Shown here: positions 45,533-53,307 of the stretch, in pieces
How positions within the stretch are numbered: the stretch's first letter is position 1
How the letters are laid out: every line of letters begins with the position of its first letter
Source of the DNA: Paludibacteraceae bacterium
GTDB taxonomy: Bacteria > Bacteroidota > Bacteroidia > Bacteroidales > Paludibacteraceae
DNA length: 64,000 nt
NCBI GenBank assembly: GCA_017451525.1
Contig: JAFTOD010000004.1
Location: 149,015 to 213,014 of the forward strand
Direction: 5' to 3'
Program-made: the position numbers and the translations under genes
The notes under the pieces: model-generated
What the model was told of the DNA's origin: nothing
Database searches by the model: none
The model's input: the letters and a program-made list of their open reading frames with translations, nothing else

Positions 45533-47009
45533 ATCCCTTCACCACTTCATGGTCATCAAAGTGGTGCTTCACACCTTTAACTATCTGATAATCTTCGTGT
45601 CCTTTGCCTGCCACCAGTATCACATCGCCTTGTCTAGCCAACGTGCAAGCCGTCTTGATAGCCGACTCTCGATCTTCTATAATCAGCGTATGGCGCAATT
45701 CCTCGTTGGTCAACCCTGCAGCCATATCTTTCAGAATATCAGCAGGTTCTTCATCGCGAGGATTATCAGATGTCAAAATCAGTTGCGTACTCAATTGATA
45801 TGCACTCTTCGCCATAATCGGACGTTTACCTTTATCTCTATTGCCACCGCAACCCACCACTGTGATCACTTGTGCGGGGGCAGACTGTTTCCCTACATTC
45901 GCCGCCACAATCTCGTTGATAGTCTTCAGCACATTCTCCACCGCATCGGGGGTGTGCGCATAGTCTATCACTGCTGTCCAGCCCTTTGGCGAGCGGATAG
46001 TCTCAAAGCGACCATTCACAGGTTGCAACCCACTCAAGATACGCAGCACTTCCATCGCATCTTCACCCAATGCCACCGTAGCACCATAGATCAACAGCAA
46101 GTTGCTCACATTGAACCGACCTACCAGCGGCACAAACACTTCCGTATTCACCGCACCCAACGTACTCTGTACGCGCAGCAGCATACCATCGAAGCCCTCC
46201 TCCAGTATCTTGCCACGGAAATCCGCCATGCTATGGGTGGAATAAGTCAGCACGCGACCGCGACAGTTTTGCGTCATCACGAGTCCATTCCTATCATCAA
46301 TATTCGTTATTGCAAACGCCTCTTTGCCCAATCGGTCAAATAGCACTTTCTTCGTATCGCGGTAGTTATCAAACGTCTTGTGATAATCCAAATGGTCGCG
46401 TGTCAGATTCGTGAACAACGCGCCTGCATACTCCAACCCTGCAATACGCTCTTGAGCGATGGCGTGGCTACTCACTTCCATAAACGCATGCGTACAACCT
46501 GCTGCTACCATCTTGGCTAGCAATGCATTCAGTTCCAATGCATTAGGCGTCGTATGCGTCGCAGCCACTGCCTCATCATCCACATAGTTCACCACCGTCG
46601 AAAGCAATCCTGCCTTGTAGCCCAATGCTTTGAAAAGTTTGTATAGCAATGTTGCGGTAGTCGTTTTGCCATTCGTACCTGTCACGCCCACCAATTTCAG
46701 TTTCTTGCTAGGTTCACCATACCAATAGTGCGCCATCTTGCCCAACGCCTCATCGCTGTTTTTGACCAGGATATAGCATACGCCATCATCCTTGATATAT
46801 TCCTCTTTCTCCAGTACCACGGCTACTGCACCTTTCGCCACACATTGCTCAATATACGCGTGTCCATCGGCTGCTGTACCCACTTGCGCCACAAACAAAC
46901 AACCCTCACCCACACGGCGCGAATCAAACTGAATATCAGTCACTTCCACGTTCGTATCGCCTACAACTCGCAATACTTCAATATCAGCCAACAAATCTTG
47001 TATTCTCAT
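45525..47009 (-). CDS. murE: UDP-MurNAc-tripeptide synthetase (diaminopimelate-adding)
   Basis: Adds the third residue of the stem peptide. The 494 residues (from ATG at 47009) contain the ATP loop GTNGKTTTATL, the THTTPNALEL segment and the DNPRDEEP motif, which marks meso-diaminopimelate as substrate. The start is set at 47009 (MRIQDLL), right after a 7-bp repeat array; a GTG four codons upstream would lie inside the array. The stop lies in another array. Position in the cell-division cluster is standard, between ftsI and mraY. Confidence 0.95.
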   Translation of the reverse strand: MRIQDLLADIEVLRVVGDTNVEVTDIQFDSRRVGEGCLFVAQVGTAADGHAYIEQCVAKGAVAVVLEKEEYIKDDGVCYILVKNSDEALGKMAHYWYGEPSKKLKLVGVTGTNGKTTTATLLYKLFKALGYKAGLLSTVVNYVDDEAVAATHTTPNALELNALLAKMVAAGCTHAFMEVSSHAIAQERIAGLEYAGALFTNLTRDHLDYHKTFDNYRDTKKVLFDRLGKEAFAITNIDDRNGLVMTQNCRGRVLTYSTHSMADFRGKILEEGFDGMLLRVQSTLGAVNTEVFVPLVGRFNVSNLLLIYGATVALGEDAMEVLRILSGLQPVNGRFETIRSPKGWTAVIDYAHTPDAVENVLKTINEIVAANVGKQSAPAQVITVVGCGGNRDKGKRPIMAKSAYQLSTQLILTSDNPRDEEPADILKDMAAGLTNEELRHTLIIEDRESAIKTACTLARQGDVILVAGKGHEDYQIVKGVKHHFDDHEVVKGCL

Positions 47010-47051
47010 ATCTCTAAACACTAAACTCTAAACACTAAACACTAAACACTA
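47007..47051. repeat. Heptamer array filling the ftsI-murE gap
   Basis: Minus strand, in exact 7-bp register: TAGTGTT three times, TAGAGTT, TAGTGTT, TAGAGAT, then ATG. The first TAG is the ftsI stop and the murE start codon follows the sixth unit directly. Confidence 0.9.
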
Positions 47052-48851
47052 TTCCCTCACCTTCATCACCAATTGCCCGTCATCAATCACATACTCTCCC
47101 GCATACGCCATGGTCTTTTCCGCAATATGCCGCACCACGCTACCACAGTCCATACCCGCATCGTATGGCCATTGCGGACCATGAATCACGCAAATGCACG
47201 TGTACTGAGGTTCTTCCTCTGGGAAATATCCTACAAACGACATACGGTGACGGCGATTGTTATAGCCTTTTTCCAAAATTTGTGCCGTACCCGTCTTACC
47301 TGCAATAGCCACCAAATCACTCTGCGCTTTGCGTGTACCCCAAGGATTGACTGACGCAGTACCCAAAGTATCATTCCAAACCACATCGTGCAGACATTCG
47401 CGTATGCCTTTAAGCGTAGATGCACTACACATGCTGCTCTTTACCACACTACTCTCAAACTCCTCAATCAGCTTACCATTCTTGCGTATCTCCTTGACCA
47501 TCAACGGAGTCATCATCTTTCCATCATTGGCAATACCATTATAGAACATCAGCATCTGCAGTGGACTCAACTCCACCGAATAGCCATATGCCATCTTCGA
47601 GATTGTCACTGTGTCGTTCGGCACATTGATCAACGCTTGTTTCGCACCAGGGATAGTATAGTCCACGCTATCACATAATCCCATGTTTTTCAGCTTCTTA
47701 ACAAACTTCTTCGCACTACCATCATACCCTTCCGTCACAATCTTAGCTAGAGCAATATTGCTACTCACTGCCAACGCCTGACGAATATCATACACGGTAT
47801 CTGCTGGGTGCGCGTCGGTATGTTTTGAGCCGTGATACGTCCAACCTTTTTCATATACGCGAATCGTATCTTCCATATCCACTTTACCATCATCCAACGC
47901 CGCCATCAGCGAAATAGTCTTAAACGTTGAACCTGGCTCCATACGTATAACGGCGTGATTAGCAACCTCATAGTATTGTTCATCCTCTCCGCGATCCAAG
48001 TTACTCATCGCTTTGATCTCACCCGTTTGTACATCCATCAATACCACACAACCCCAATCCGCCTTCGTATGTTCTAGTCGTTTGCGCAGTGCCGTTTCGC
48101 AAATATCCATCAGGTTGGCATCAAAAGTGGTGTGCACATCACAACCATTCTCCGCCTCACGAATAGGCACATTCTGCCAACCGCCTGCAATTTTCTGCCT
48201 TACACTCATACCATCTTCGCCTCGCAGATACGAGTCATATCGCATCTCCAAGCCCGATTTGGCTTCTCCACTGGCAGCATAGATATTGCCTATCGTTCTG
48301 CTGCCCAGACTGTTAAAGGGTTTTACGCGCAAGTTCAAGTCTTCTGCATAAAAACCACTCTTATATACTCCACGACGAATCAATGGCAACTCTTTGATTT
48401 CTTTCAACTGAGTATAAGATATGCGCTTGCTACTCAGTCGGATATTCCTTTCCTTCCTCGATTTGCTGCGATAGGCATTCACCATTCGCGCGCGGTATTC
48501 TTCTTTCGTTTGGTCGCCCACAATCCTGCTCAATCCCTCTGCAATACTATCCACATGCGACCAAAACAGTTCGCCATTATTCATATGCAGCGCCTCCACA
48601 CGAGTATCCATATGAATGCTATATTGAGGCACACTACTTGCCAGCAGCCTTCCCTCGCAATCAAAGATATTGCCTCGTATTGCCCTGATTGTTTTATAAT
48701 TAGACTCGCGCTGATCCACCAGACTCTCCCACTGCTCACGTTGAGCGGTTTGAATCACAACAATGCGAATAAACACTACTACAAACAGCAGAGCTATCAT
48801 CACAAACACGATAGCAAAACGCAAAATAGTATGTTTCAGATTTTCGCTCAT
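47049..48851 (-). CDS. ftsI: Septal transpeptidase FtsI (PBP3-type)
   Basis: Class B penicillin-binding protein cross-linking septal peptidoglycan. The 600 residues begin with one membrane helix (about 10-32), then the pedestal domain and the transpeptidase domain with S308 in STFK, the SxN motif at 363-365 (SSN) and K519 in KTGT. No PASTA domains are seen at the C-terminus, unlike SpoVD-type proteins. The start overlaps the ftsL stop (ATGA); the stop is the first triplet of a heptamer array. Confidence 0.95.
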   Translation of the reverse strand: MSENLKHTILRFAIVFVMIALLFVVVFIRIVVIQTAQREQWESLVDQRESNYKTIRAIRGNIFDCEGRLLASSVPQYSIHMDTRVEALHMNNGELFWSHVDSIAEGLSRIVGDQTKEEYRARMVNAYRSKSRKERNIRLSSKRISYTQLKEIKELPLIRRGVYKSGFYAEDLNLRVKPFNSLGSRTIGNIYAASGEAKSGLEMRYDSYLRGEDGMSVRQKIAGGWQNVPIREAENGCDVHTTFDANLMDICETALRKRLEHTKADWGCVVLMDVQTGEIKAMSNLDRGEDEQYYEVANHAVIRMEPGSTFKTISLMAALDDGKVDMEDTIRVYEKGWTYHGSKHTDAHPADTVYDIRQALAVSSNIALAKIVTEGYDGSAKKFVKKLKNMGLCDSVDYTIPGAKQALINVPNDTVTISKMAYGYSVELSPLQMLMFYNGIANDGKMMTPLMVKEIRKNGKLIEEFESSVVKSSMCSASTLKGIRECLHDVVWNDTLGTASVNPWGTRKAQSDLVAIAGKTGTAQILEKGYNNRRHRMSFVGYFPEEEPQYTCICVIHGPQWPYDAGMDCGSVVRHIAEKTMAYAGEYVIDDGQLVMKVRE

Positions 48852-49159
48852 TGTATTCGAATAGCAGGTTTATTACTCTCGGTCACTTTGCTGCCTTTCT
48901 CTTTCAGCATTTTCGAGATAGACGACTGACGGCTCTTGTTCATCAGTTCCGAGTTTACGGTCAGCTGGGTCATCTGCACATCTTGCAACTCTTTTTGCAG
49001 ATCGCTCAACATGCGTTGTTGGCGTTGCGATTGATAGCCGCTATAGATATAGAAGAATATCAGTCCGCTTATCAGTAGGAGCAATTTATATTGTTGCTTA
49101 AACCACCCGTGGCTTAGCACATTTCCGCTCAATATTTCTTTAATCGATAGTTTTGCCAT
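48848..49159 (-). CDS. ftsL: FtsL-like cell division protein
   Basis: Small bitopic division protein of 103 residues: a cytoplasmic N-terminus, one membrane helix (about 26-42), then a coiled coil (about 45-80) typical of FtsL, which with FtsB and FtsQ activates FtsW/FtsI. Sequence is poorly conserved in the family, so the call rests on size, topology and its place between rsmH and ftsI. The stop overlaps the ftsI start. Confidence 0.82.
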   Translation of the reverse strand: MAKLSIKEILSGNVLSHGWFKQQYKLLLLISGLIFFYIYSGYQSQRQQRMLSDLQKELQDVQMTQLTVNSELMNKSRQSSISKMLKEKGSKVTESNKPAIRIQ

Positions 49160-49170
49160 AATTCATCATT

Positions 49171-50121
49171 CTAAACTATCTTCTCCGCCACTCTCAGTTT
49201 TGCACTTCTGGCTCTCGGATTGCGTTCTACTTCTTCTTCGCTAGCAGTTAGTCCCTTCTCAATCACCTTAAACGGACTCAGTATGTTGCCATAAAAATCT
49301 TTCTCTATCTTCCCTTCCAAGTTCCCCGAACGCAGAAAGTTCTTCACCATTCTATCTTCCAACGAATGATAGGTCAGTATCACTATCCTACCTCCGGGTT
49401 TCAGCAAGTCTTTGGCTGCCAGCAACATCTCTCTCAGTGCCCCCATCTCATCATTCACCTCTATACGTAGTGCTTGAAACAATCTCGCCAAATCTTTCTT
49501 CGCTCCAGCAGGAATGTCTAACTCCTGCCCATCTTTTCCCCCTTGAAGGGGGACCGAGGGGGTCTTCCCCATTACCACTTCCACCAACTCCTCCGTCCTT
49601 TCTATCGCTTTCTGCCCTCTTGCTTTCACAATCTTCTTCGCAATCTGCCGCGAGTTTTTCAGCTCACCATATATATATAGTACGCGCGCGAGGTCTTCTT
49701 CGCTGTATGTATTTAGAATATCCGCCGCCGTCTTACCTCCCGTCTGATTCATTCGCATATCCAATGGAGCAGAGAAACGAAAACTAAATCCTCTTTCTGG
49801 ACAATCAAAATGGTGGAACGACACTCCCAAGTCTGCCAACAAACCATCTATCTGCTTCACGCCGTAGTAGTCCATAAAATTCCGCAAATAACGGAAATTG
49901 CTGTGCACAAACTGCCAGTTGTCTTGGTGCATTACATTTTGCAAGGTATCTAAATCTTGATCGAAAGAATACAACTTGCCTTGTTCGCTAAGTTGATCCA
50001 AAATTGCACGCGAATGTCCACCTCCACCGAAGGTCACGTCCACATACAATCCATCGGGTTGAATATTCAACCCTTGGATTGTCTCTCTCAGCATCGCGGG
50101 AATGTGATAAATCTCATTCAT
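49171..50121 (-). CDS. rsmH: 16S rRNA (cytosine-1402-N4) methyltransferase
   Basis: Methylates C1402 in the ribosomal P-site using SAM. The 316 residues contain HIPAMLRET at the N-terminus, DVTFGGGGHS (SAM loop), DQD, the LADLGVSFHHFD motif, ERGFSFR and the C-terminal ILTYHSLEDRMVKNF. A segment around residues 182-205 (MGKTPSVPLQGGKDGQELDIP) is coded by DNA with a CCCCCTT-G-AAGGGGG hairpin (49538-49552) and looks inserted. Catalytic motifs are intact. Confidence 0.95.
   Translation of the reverse strand: MNEIYHIPAMLRETIQGLNIQPDGLYVDVTFGGGGHSRAILDQLSEQGKLYSFDQDLDTLQNVMHQDNWQFVHSNFRYLRNFMDYYGVKQIDGLLADLGVSFHHFDCPERGFSFRFSAPLDMRMNQTGGKTAADILNTYSEEDLARVLYIYGELKNSRQIAKKIVKARGQKAIERTEELVEVVMGKTPSVPLQGGKDGQELDIPAGAKKDLARLFQALRIEVNDEMGALREMLLAAKDLLKPGGRIVILTYHSLEDRMVKNFLRSGNLEGKIEKDFYGNILSPFKVIEKGLTASEEEVERNPRARSAKLRVAEKIV
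49525..49575. repeat. Hairpin insertion inside rsmH
   Basis: CCCCCTT-G-AAGGGGG followed by ACCGAGGGGGTC. It codes PSVPLQGG within a loop that is shorter in the RsmH proteins I know. Possibly a dispersed element of this genome. Confidence 0.6.
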
Positions 50122-50261
50122 AGTTGGTTAGGTTTAATGGTTCTTAAAGAATTCTAAATTCATAATCTATATTCTTTATTGTTAATTTTTTTCCATCCGC
50201 AAGCCTCGTGGGCTTGAGGATAAAGGAAGAAGGACGGCGACCACAACAAACAAAGTGAGTT

Positions 50262-50750
50262 CTATGTCGTAAGCTCCTTCTGACGCGGCTGGGATTTCGA
50301 TTTCATGCGTATTCTGATGCGCTCGGCCAAGTCTTTTTGTGGCATTTGCTTCTCTGCGAACACGGTTGGGTTCCATATCGCAAAGCGATCCAGCATGCCT
50401 ACAAACAGTATATCTTGCTCTGCACCAATCATTTCCAAAGTTCTCTTTTGCAGCAGTACACGTCCTTGGCTATCCATATCCAACATCTCTGCCTCCGACA
50501 TAAACTGCATCAATATCATCTGGTCTTCTGGGTCCCATTCATCCAACGCTTCGCGCAGTTCGCTCACTTTCGCGTGCCAAACATGTTCGGGATAGAAGAC
50601 AACACACTCATTATCAGTATCTCTACGCATCACAATTTGCGTAGAACCCATCTCTGCAAGTATTTTTCTGTAGCTTGCAGGAACAAACACGCGACCTTTT
50701 CCGTCCAACCGTGCTTCTATGTTTCCAATAAATGTGTTCATAATTTTCAA
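50262..50750 (-). CDS. mraZ: Transcriptional regulator MraZ
   Basis: Ring-forming DNA-binding repressor of the division cluster. The 162 residues contain two SpoVT/AbrB-like MraZ motifs: LDGKGRVFVPASYR (about 13-26) and MDSQGRVLLQKRTLE (about 90-105). Standard length, first gene of the cluster. Its promoter region has a pair of TGGGG boxes with 10-bp spacing, the sort of site MraZ binds. A 140-bp gap with a hairpin (AAGCCC/GGGCTT, about 50199-50213) separates it from rsmH. Confidence 0.95.
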   Translation of the reverse strand: MKIMNTFIGNIEARLDGKGRVFVPASYRKILAEMGSTQIVMRRDTDNECVVFYPEHVWHAKVSELREALDEWDPEDQMILMQFMSEAEMLDMDSQGRVLLQKRTLEMIGAEQDILFVGMLDRFAIWNPTVFAEKQMPQKDLAERIRIRMKSKSQPRQKELTT

Positions 50751-50759
50751 TTTTAATTT

Positions 50760-50825
50760 CTAACAGCCAAAGGCGGTCTAACAACGTAGTGGTCCGACTT
50801 CTGACAGCCTTCAGGCGGTCTTTCT
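50760..50825. repeat. Mini-hairpins in the mraZ leader
   Basis: GCC-AAA-GGC (50766-50774) and GCCT-TC-AGGC (50807-50816), each followed by GGTC and preceded by A(C)A. This matches the TTAGACC-hairpin grammar of the cmk-ispH spacer and places a repeat in the 5' UTR of the division operon. Confidence 0.65.
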
Positions 50826-50838
50826 CTGAATTCCGCTG

Positions 50839-50879
50839 CAAAGTTACAAAAAATATTTCATATTCCCCACATTTCCCCA
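50839..50879 (-). promoter_or_regulatory. mraZ promoter with MraZ-like boxes
   Basis: -7 element TAACTTTG (CAAAGTTA at 50839-50846). Two TGGGG boxes on the minus strand (50865-50869, 50875-50879), 10 bp apart, take the place of the missing -33 TTTG. Confidence 0.65.
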
Positions 50880-50978
50880 CAATTTTTTTTTAAACAATGT
50901 TTTTAGTATGTTTTCAAAAATTTTATCAACAGGTTAAGTGCTTGGAAAACAGATTGATATGGACTTTATTGTGTTTGG

Positions 50979-50993
50979 TGGGGAAAAGTGGGG
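50979..50993 (+). promoter_or_regulatory. Second MraZ-like box pair, upstream of trxB
   Basis: TGGGG at 50979-50983 and 50989-50993 on the plus strand, 10 bp apart, some 45 bp upstream of the trxB -33 element. Confidence 0.45.
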
Positions 50994-51038
50994 TATTTTT
51001 GCTTTGTTTTGAGTGTAATACAAATTGTATATCGCAAA

Positions 51039-51070
51039 TTTGGTAAATTGTAAATATTTTTGTACCTTTG
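51039..51070 (+). promoter_or_regulatory. trxB promoter
   Basis: TTTG, exactly 20 bp, TACCTTTG at 51063-51070. Confidence 0.83.
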
Positions 51071-51096
51071 TAGCCTAAAACGTCAAATCTAAATAT

Positions 51097-52023
51097 ATGA
51101 AGTGTCTTATTATTGGCTCTGGTCCTGCTGGCTATACTGCCGCTATTTATGCCTCACGTGCTAATCTCCAGCCTGTGCTTATAGAGGGTATGCAAGTTGG
51201 TGGACAATTGATGATTACCACAGAAGTGGAGAATTTCCCTGGCTATCCAGATGGCGTAGAGCCTTATCAAATGATGGATGATATGCGTCGTCAAGCCGAA
51301 CGCTTCGGCGCAGAGTTTGTATCAGGAATGGTTACTAAAGTGGATTTTTCCACTTCTCCAAAGAAGGTGTGGGTGGAGGATGACCAACTTTATGAGGCTG
51401 ATACTGTGATTATTGCTACAGGCGCAAGTGCTAAGTTCTTGGGTATCCAGTCGGAGGAAGACTATAAGGGTCGTGGTGTTTCCGCATGTGCTACTTGCGA
51501 TGGTTTCTTTTATCGTAAGAAGACTGTAGCTGTTGTTGGTGGTGGCGATACTGCTTGCGAAGAGGCAAACTATTTGGCTGGCTTGTGCGAGAAGGTCTAT
51601 ATGATTGTGCGCAAACCTTATCTCCGTGCGTCCGAAATCATGCAACAGCGTGTAAAGAATAATCCGAAGATTGAGATTCTCTTCGAACATAATACGCTGA
51701 AACTCACTGGTGAAACCAAGGTAGAGGGAGCTGATCTAATCTATAAAAAAGGTACTCCAGAGGAGGAGGTGCGCCATATTGCTATTGATGGATTTTTCTT
51801 GGCAATCGGGCATAAACCCAATACCGATCTCTTTGCCGACTACCTCAATCGTGATGCAGAGGGGTATATCGTGGTGGACGGAGATAGTCCGCGTACTAAT
51901 GTGGCTGGTGTTTTTGCTGCTGGTGATTGTGCCGACCCGCATTATCGCCAAGCTATCGTAGCGGCTGCTAGTGGTTGTAAGGCTGCTATGGAGGCGGAGA
52001 AGTTCCTTGCAGCATTGATTTAG
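51097..52023 (+). CDS. trxB: Thioredoxin-disulfide reductase
   Basis: FAD/NADPH flavoenzyme that keeps thioredoxin reduced. The 308 residues contain the FAD motif GSGPAGYTAAIYASR, the redox pair C131/C134 in CATCDG, the NADPH motif VGGGDTACEEA, and the C-terminal GVFAAGDCAD FAD site. Full length. It has its own promoter and a strong terminator, so it is monocistronic. Confidence 0.97.
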   Translation: MKCLIIGSGPAGYTAAIYASRANLQPVLIEGMQVGGQLMITTEVENFPGYPDGVEPYQMMDDMRRQAERFGAEFVSGMVTKVDFSTSPKKVWVEDDQLYEADTVIIATGASAKFLGIQSEEDYKGRGVSACATCDGFFYRKKTVAVVGGGDTACEEANYLAGLCEKVYMIVRKPYLRASEIMQQRVKNNPKIEILFEHNTLKLTGETKVEGADLIYKKGTPEEEVRHIAIDGFFLAIGHKPNTDLFADYLNRDAEGYIVVDGDSPRTNVAGVFAAGDCADPHYRQAIVAAASGCKAAMEAEKFLAALI

Positions 52024-52033
52024 TGCTATAAAC

Positions 52034-52065
52034 AAAAAAGACTTCGAATTTTCGAAGTCTTTTTT
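52034..52065. terminator. trxB terminator, bidirectional with tRNA-Phe
   Basis: AAAAAAGACTTCGAA / TTCGAAGTCTTTTTT. It lies between trxB and the 3' end of the convergent tRNA gene and can serve both. Confidence 0.92.
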
Positions 52066-52066
52066 G

Positions 52067-52139
52067 TGGTGCCACCAGGAATCGAACCGGGGACACAAGG
52101 ATTTTCAGTCCTTTGCTCTACCAACTGAGCTATGGCACC
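52067..52139 (-). tRNA. tRNA-Phe (GAA)
   Basis: A complete 73-nt cloverleaf on the minus strand: acceptor stem GGTGCCA/TGGCACC, D-arm AGCTCAGTTGGTAGAGC, anticodon loop CTGAAAA with anticodon GAA, T-arm with GGTTCGATTCC, discriminator A. The CCA end is not encoded. Confidence 0.96.
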
Positions 52140-52163
52140 CCTCTTTCTTTGCGAAAGCGGGTG

Positions 52164-52195
52164 CAAAGGTACTGCTTTTTTTTGGATTGACCAAA
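52164..52195 (-). promoter_or_regulatory. tRNA-Phe promoter, stable-RNA type
   Basis: Minus strand TTTGGTCAATCC, A-run, GCAG, TACCTTTG with a 20-bp spacer. The spacer is almost the same as in both rRNA promoters. Confidence 0.88.
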
Positions 52196-52305
52196 TATTT
52201 CAGCGTTTTTTTTCTAAAAAATGAATATTTGCTTGCAAAAATCGCTAAAATACTAGAAAGAAATGCTACCATCACTCCAAAATATACAGCCGAAACGAAT
52301 AATTA

Positions 52306-52459
52306 CTCCACAATACCACCACAATACCACCATAATAATTCCATAGTAATTCCATAATAACTTCATATTAACTTCATATTAACCCTTTATCAATCCCTTA
52401 TCAATTACGTACCATATACGTAGGATATACGTAAGATATACGTAGGATAAACGTAGGAT
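52306..52459. repeat. Undecamer array between tRNA-Phe and trmO
   Basis: Fourteen consecutive 11-bp units, drifting in sequence: CTCCACAATAC, CACCACAATAC, CACCATAATAA, TTCCATAGTAA, TTCCATAATAA, CTTCATATTAA twice, CCCTTTATCAA, TCCCTTATCAA, TTACGTACCAT, ATACGTAGGAT, ATACGTAAGAT, ATACGTAGGAT, AAACGTAGGAT. It ends 17 bp before the trmO start. Nothing else is seen in the 280 bp between the tRNA promoter and trmO. Confidence 0.9.
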
Positions 52460-52476
52460 ATAGCAGTTAAAAAGCA

Positions 52477-53202
52477 ATGAAGCTCGATATTATAGCATAC
52501 GCACGAAATGGCTTTTCGCAGAAGTTTGGCATCCCTCGACAAAGTAGGGAGGATTCTTGTCTTGAGACACATATAATATTTACGCGCGCGTATCGCGTAC
52601 GCGAAGCTTTGCGAGGAATAGAGGATTACTCACATCTGTGGCTGCTCTGGGGTTTTTCCGCGAATACAAAAGAAAAACCTGCCACCTGTCAACTGTCACC
52701 TGTCAACTGTCAACAGCCATGGTCTCCCACGGTGCGTCCGCCTCGTTTGGGTGGCAATAAGCGCATGGGAGTATTTGCCACGCGCTCTCCTTTCCGTCCT
52801 AATCCCATAGGATTGACCAGTGTGAAGCTGCTGCGCATTGAGGAAACCGCGAATGATGGTCTTGTCCTCGTTGTTTCGGGGGCGGACTTGCTGGATGGTA
52901 CACCGATATACGACATCAAGCCATACTTGGCATTTTCTGATAGCCATCCCGATGCAAAAAGTGGTTTTGCGGAAGCTACGCAAGATTATTTTTTGGAAGT
53001 GCAGATTGATGAGGGCTTGTTGAAAAATGCGCGTGCGCAGTCATGCCCATGGGAAGCGTTGAAAGAAATCTTGAGTCAAGACCCGCGCCCTGCTTATCAG
53101 ACTGATTCAGAGCGAGTTTATCACCTTGATTATGCTGAATGGCAAGTAGATTTTCAAGTTGAAAATGCAACCGTTTGCATAAAAAACTTGCGCAAAAAAT
53201 AG
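52477..53202 (+). CDS. trmO: tRNA (t6A37) N6-methyltransferase
   Basis: SAM-dependent enzyme of the TrmO/TsaA (YaeB) family that methylates t6A37 of tRNA-Thr, downstream of TsaD chemistry. The 241 residues show PRQSRE, IEDYSHLWLLW, PRLGGNKRMGVFATRSPFRPNPIG (the family signature), DLLDGTPIYDIKPY and a C-terminal HxxD-like end. Between KEKPA and WSPTVRPPR there is a repeat-coded insert (TCQLSPVNCQQP) made by five heptamers. No typical promoter is seen; the upstream region is an undecamer array. Confidence 0.92.
   Translation: MKLDIIAYARNGFSQKFGIPRQSREDSCLETHIIFTRAYRVREALRGIEDYSHLWLLWGFSANTKEKPATCQLSPVNCQQPWSPTVRPPRLGGNKRMGVFATRSPFRPNPIGLTSVKLLRIEETANDGLVLVVSGADLLDGTPIYDIKPYLAFSDSHPDAKSGFAEATQDYFLEVQIDEGLLKNARAQSCPWEALKEILSQDPRPAYQTDSERVYHLDYAEWQVDFQVENATVCIKNLRKK
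52679..52713. repeat. Heptamer array inside trmO
   Basis: Five exact units: CTGCCAC, CTGTCAA, CTGTCAC, CTGTCAA, CTGTCAA. CTGTCAA also occurs in the array before the 17240 gene. Confidence 0.88.
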
Positions 53203-53219
53203 GGCGTTTTTCAATTTTA

Positions 53220-53251
53220 CTTGTCTATGTCAAAAAAAAATAGTACCTTTG
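53220..53251 (+). promoter_or_regulatory. Promoter of the amylase locus
   Basis: TTG, 20 bp, TACCTTTG at 53244-53251; leader of about 50 nt. Confidence 0.8.
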
Positions 53252-53307
53252 CAGGCTTGATATGGCTTAATGTGGACTTATAAAACGAATAATAAACTAA
53301 ATTTAAT

